NCBI GenBank assembly: GCA_049281195.1 | Contig: JBAPRR010000252.1 | Coordinates: 1 to 7,637 of the forward strand | Source of the DNA: JBAPRR01 sp049281195 | GTDB taxonomy: Bacteria > Actinomycetota > Acidimicrobiia > Acidimicrobiales > CAVXTF01 | Reading direction: 5' to 3' | Length of the DNA: 7,637 bases | Shown here: piece by piece, positions 5,875 to 7,637 of the stretch | Layout of the letters: every line of letters starts with the position of its first letter | Numbering within the stretch: the first letter of the stretch is position 1 | Notes under the pieces: generated by a model | Told to the model about the DNA's origin: nothing | The model's input: only the letters and a program-made list of their open reading frames with translations | Database searches by the model: none | Position numbers and translations under genes: made by a program

Positions 5875-6740
5875 TGCTGCTGCTCGCCGTCGTCGCGTGG
5901 CGACAATGATCGAATCGACCATCCACGTCCGAGGAGATGTGCCAAAAGAGAGTCCACGACGCTGTCGTTGGTGAAGATCTCGACGTTTCCTCCGGCACGT
6001 AGCGCGGCTATACGAGTGCCTTCGAATCGGGTGACGAATGACGCATCGAAGTCGTCTGGAGAAGTGGCCTCGAGTCTCATCGGCAGGGCTTTGAGGCTCG
6101 GCATGTCTCGTGTCGAGATCTCGGCGGTGAGCCGTCCTTTCCAGATCCGTAGCACCTGGTCGGGCTCGGCCCATCGGGCAAGTTGCTGAGAACTGCTTAC
6201 AACTGATCCGCCCGCGAACCGAGCCTCGCTGATGAGGTCCGCAAGGGTTTGTGTCGCGGCCTCATCCAGTCCGCTGGCCGGCTCATCGAGGATCACGGTC
6301 GGTACGTTTTGCAAGAAAGCCTGAGCGAGGATGACCTTTTGGCGGTTTCCTTTGGAGAGCGATTCGAATGCCGCTTCGGGTCCGGGAACTAATGCGAGCC
6401 GCTCCAAAAGCTGACCGGCCCTCGTGACAGTGTCGTTTCGCGACATGCCCCGGATGCGCCCCATATGCACGAGATATTCAGCTGCGGTGAATCGGAGGTG
6501 CTGGGGTAGACGTTCGGGCGTGTAGGCGATCGGGCCCGGCGTGGTAACAATGCCGGAAGTCGGCCGCGTCGTTTTCGCCATGGTCGAAAGCAGAGTGGAC
6601 TTGCCCGAACCGTTCGAGCCGACAATCAGGACGTGTTCGCCAGGGGCAATGTCGAGCGACACGTCATCAATCACGTTCGGACCGTGGCGTGAGTAACGCT
6701 TGCTGACCCGATCGAACACCCGCCGCGCTTGTCCGGTCAC
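5871..6740 (-). CDS. ABC transporter ATP-binding protein with atypical H-loop
   Basis: Peripheral ATPase of a two-gene ABC exporter, 289 residues from GTG 6740. Visible motifs: Walker A GSNGSGKST (41-49), a Q-loop region with Glu instead of Gln (IAYTPERL, 71-78), signature LSKGNRQK (128-135), Walker B TVILDEP (148-154) and D-loop SGLD (156-159). The switch histidine expected after VVSS is replaced by Gln (SSSQQ, Q185), an unusual loss that may weaken or alter ATP turnover. Residues from about 205 form a C-terminal extension of some 85 residues without a motif I recognise. The start is uncertain: GTG 6740 has only a GGAG one nt away, while GTG 6719 (residue 8) begins nearer the first strand (VFDRVSKRY); a leaderless start at 6740 is possible. 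It precedes and overlaps the membrane subunit gene by 4 nt. Transported substrate unknown. Confidence 0.9.
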   Translation of the reverse strand: MTGQARRVFDRVSKRYSRHGPNVIDDVSLDIAPGEHVLIVGSNGSGKSTLLSTMAKTTRPTSGIVTTPGPIAYTPERLPQHLRFTAAEYLVHMGRIRGMSRNDTVTRAGQLLERLALVPGPEAAFESLSKGNRQKVILAQAFLQNVPTVILDEPASGLDEAATQTLADLISEARFAGGSVVSSSQQLARWAEPDQVLRIWKGRLTAEISTRDMPSLKALPMRLEATSPDDFDASFVTRFEGTRIAALRAGGNVEIFTNDSVVDSLLAHLLGRGWSIRSLSPRDDGEQQQ

Positions 6741-6745
6741 GCTCC

Positions 6746-6751
6746 AGTATC
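6746..6751 (-). promoter_or_regulatory. Possible -10 element for a leaderless ATPase transcript
   Basis: GATACT on the minus strand (6751-6746) matches 4 of 6 bases of the -10 consensus and ends 5 nt before GTG 6740. No clear -35 sits at 16-18 nt. Transcripts entering from the tRNA gene 50 nt upstream are an alternative source. Confidence 0.25.
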
Positions 6752-6790
6752 GCTTGAGCCGTTTGAGTGCTGTGAGGATGGGTGGTTGGG

Positions 6791-6864
6791 TCGGGGAGGC
6801 GGGATTTGAACCCGCGGCCTCCTGCTCCCAAAGCAGGTGCGCTGCCAGGCTGCGCTACTCCCCG
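6791..6864 (-). tRNA. tRNA-Pro (anticodon UGG)
   Basis: The minus strand folds as a complete 74-nt cloverleaf. It has a 7-bp acceptor CGGGGAG/CTCCCCG, TA linker, D arm GCGC/GCGC, anticodon stem CCTGC/GCAGG with loop TTTGGGA (anticodon TGG), 5-nt variable region, T arm GCGGG/CCCGC with loop TTCAAAT, and discriminator A at 6791. The C1-G72 pair and A73 match bacterial proline tRNA identity. The following bases are CCC, so CCA is not encoded and must be added by nucleotidyltransferase. It lies between the VOC gene and the ABC ATPase gene, on the same strand as both. Confidence 0.97.
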
Positions 6865-6915
6865 TGGAAATCCGACAGAGCCGGCCGGACAAGCGTACTG
6901 GACGCCGGCAGTGGC

Positions 6916-7464
6916 CTACGTGAGGCGAGTTTGCGGCGTGTGACTGACTGATCCGGTGGTCCGCAATTCGTTCACAGCAGCAACGGGATCGGGATCTGAG
7001 AACAGGCGCTCGTCTGAGAAGTCCGCGGCCCGACCCGTGACATCTACAACCCACCACGAGGCTTCGAGCGCTATTCCGCTCGGATCTGTGAAGTAGATCG
7101 AACGGATGAACCCGTGGTCGACAACGTCCGTGACCTCACAGCCCGCTTCTTTCAGCCTGTTGCGGAGTGACACGAGCGCGTCCTCGTCTGGCAGGTTGAA
7201 GGAAAGGTGGTCGAACTGAGGAGCGCGGGGATCCGGGATACCTGCCGGCTTCGCAAAGGACTTGTCGTCTACGTGTTTATATTCGAAGAACGCAACTGTG
7301 TTCTGCACTCCGAATTCGAAGAAGTAGTGCCGGAACTCAGGAGTGCCGATGGTGGCAACGAGCCTCGCTCCGAGCACCCCTTGGTAGAACCTGACGGTGG
7401 CGTCCATGTCGGGCGTCACGAGGGCCAGATGGTTGATTCCTCTCCAGTGCGGGACCGCGGTCAT
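6916..7464 (-). CDS. VOC-fold protein (glyoxalase/extradiol dioxygenase superfamily)
   Basis: Cytosolic metalloprotein of 182 residues with two beta-alpha-beta-beta-beta modules, about 8-62 and 83-137. Metal ligands expected for the fold can be placed: H12 (INHLAL), E61 (AFFEYKH), H86 (FDHLSFNL) and E134 (IALEAS), with FTDPSG (125-130) as the usual turn before the last strand. The family includes glyoxalase I, fosfomycin/bleomycin resistance proteins, epimerases and ring-cleaving dioxygenases; nothing here picks one, so no reaction is assigned. The tail from about 145 (DFSDERLFSDPDPV) is outside the fold and looks flexible. ATG 7464 has AGGA only 1 nt away and a better GGAGG (7480-7484) at 15 nt, so initiation is odd, but no later Met preserves the first strand. 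It is the most upstream gene of the leftward group, 51 nt before the tRNA. Confidence 0.9.
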   Translation of the reverse strand: MTAVPHWRGINHLALVTPDMDATVRFYQGVLGARLVATIGTPEFRHYFFEFGVQNTVAFFEYKHVDDKSFAKPAGIPDPRAPQFDHLSFNLPDEDALVSLRNRLKEAGCEVTDVVDHGFIRSIYFTDPSGIALEASWWVVDVTGRAADFSDERLFSDPDPVAAVNELRTTGSVSHTPQTRLT

Positions 7465-7637
7465 ATCCTGAGGAAATTACCTCCCGGGGGCCTGCCGCGA
7501 GTGTCCGGAACAAAAGTCCGCCTCATCGAGGGTGTTCGTGATGAACGGCGGGCCGGTGCATCAGGTAGACAATGACGGCACGTTGCCAACGATTCTGCAT
7601 TTCAGGCAGTTAGGGTCGCGGTGGTATCCGACATGAG
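7465..7637. other. Unassigned right-edge sequence upstream of the VOC gene
   Basis: These 173 bp presumably carry the promoter of the leftward VOC gene, but I find no convincing -35/-10 pair. A plus-strand frame from ATG 7541 has only 31 codons and no ribosome site. An ATG at 7633 is too close to the edge to judge. No RNA gene or repeat is visible. Confidence 0.4.
7470..7483. promoter_or_regulatory. Near-palindrome over the VOC ribosome-site region
   Basis: GAGG (7470-7473) and CCTC (7480-7483) flank a nearly symmetric AT-rich centre: 12 of 14 positions are symmetric. It contains part of the GGAGG that would serve the VOC start. In mRNA the arms could pair and shorten the effective distance between GGAGG and ATG, or the site could bind a regulator. 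Confidence 0.3.

Noticed and set aside
5875..6174. 100-codon upstream extension of the ABC membrane protein frame
   Set aside because: It lies wholly within the ATPase gene, is Arg-rich and non-hydrophobic, and the ATGA overlap gives a natural start at 5874.
6741..6864. tRNA-Pro 3' end as an attachment site of an integrated element
   Set aside because: No second copy of the tRNA 3' end, integrase or other mobility gene is visible in the window.
6880..6909. GCCGGC repeat pair between the VOC gene and the tRNA as a terminator
   Set aside because: The 6-bp arms are self-complementary, 18 nt apart and not followed by a T-run on either strand.
6700..6951. Plus-strand 83-codon open frame containing GEAGFEPAASCSQSR
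   Set aside because: It is the antisense translation of the tRNA-Pro gene, a well-known spurious protein pattern, and has no ribosome site.
7541..7637. Short plus-strand frame at 7541 and an ATG at 7633 as a divergent gene start
   Set aside because: The first is only 31 codons without a ribosome site; the second has too little sequence left to judge.

Overview
The window reads as an ordinary chromosomal stretch of a moderately GC-rich bacterium. Probable Actinomycetota is suggested by at least one convincing leaderless-type promoter, a tRNA gene without an encoded CCA, a Tat-exported phospholipase C-family protein and GTG starts mixed with GGAGG-type ribosome sites. An acidimicrobial-type lineage would fit, but that is inference; no rRNA or marker protein is present to settle it.

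Layout, left to right. (1) Positions 1-1001, minus strand: the N-terminal 333 residues of an APC-superfamily amino-acid/amine permease that runs off the left edge. Its leader holds two neighbouring inverted repeats. (2) A strong intrinsic terminator at 1202-1241 closes a leftward three-gene operon. In transcription order this is a class I glutamine amidotransferase-like hydrolase (3388-2648), an XRE-type regulator with a C-terminal cupin (2622-2032) and a short M24-family metallopeptidase (2004-1285). The regulator also appears to have its own promoter inside the 3' end of the amidotransferase gene, giving a leaderless message. (3) A 207-bp divergent intergenic region with two dyads separates this operon from (4) a rightward gene for a Tat-secreted phosphoesterase of the phospholipase C family (3596-5209). 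(5) Converging on it is a leftward two-gene ABC exporter: ATPase 6740-5871, then a six-helix membrane protein 5874-5227, overlapping by ATGA. (6) A tRNA-Pro(UGG) at 6864-6791, minus strand. (7) A VOC-fold (glyoxalase/extradiol dioxygenase superfamily) protein at 7464-6916, minus strand, and 173 bp of unassigned sequence at the right edge.

How the genes may work together. The permease, XRE-cupin regulator and amidotransferase-like hydrolase recall the PuuP/PuuR/PuuD trio of putrescine (gamma-glutamyl-polyamine) catabolism, here with an M24 peptidase-fold enzyme and without PuuA, PuuB or PuuC in the window. My best reading is a locus for uptake and hydrolysis of an amino-acid, peptide or amine derivative, controlled by the XRE-cupin protein; the substrate cannot be read from the sequence. 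The phospholipase would act outside the membrane and may be phosphate- or lipid-related. The ABC exporter is unusual in that its ATPase appears to lack the H-loop histidine. I see no CRISPR array, phage, insertion sequence or recognisable new defence system.
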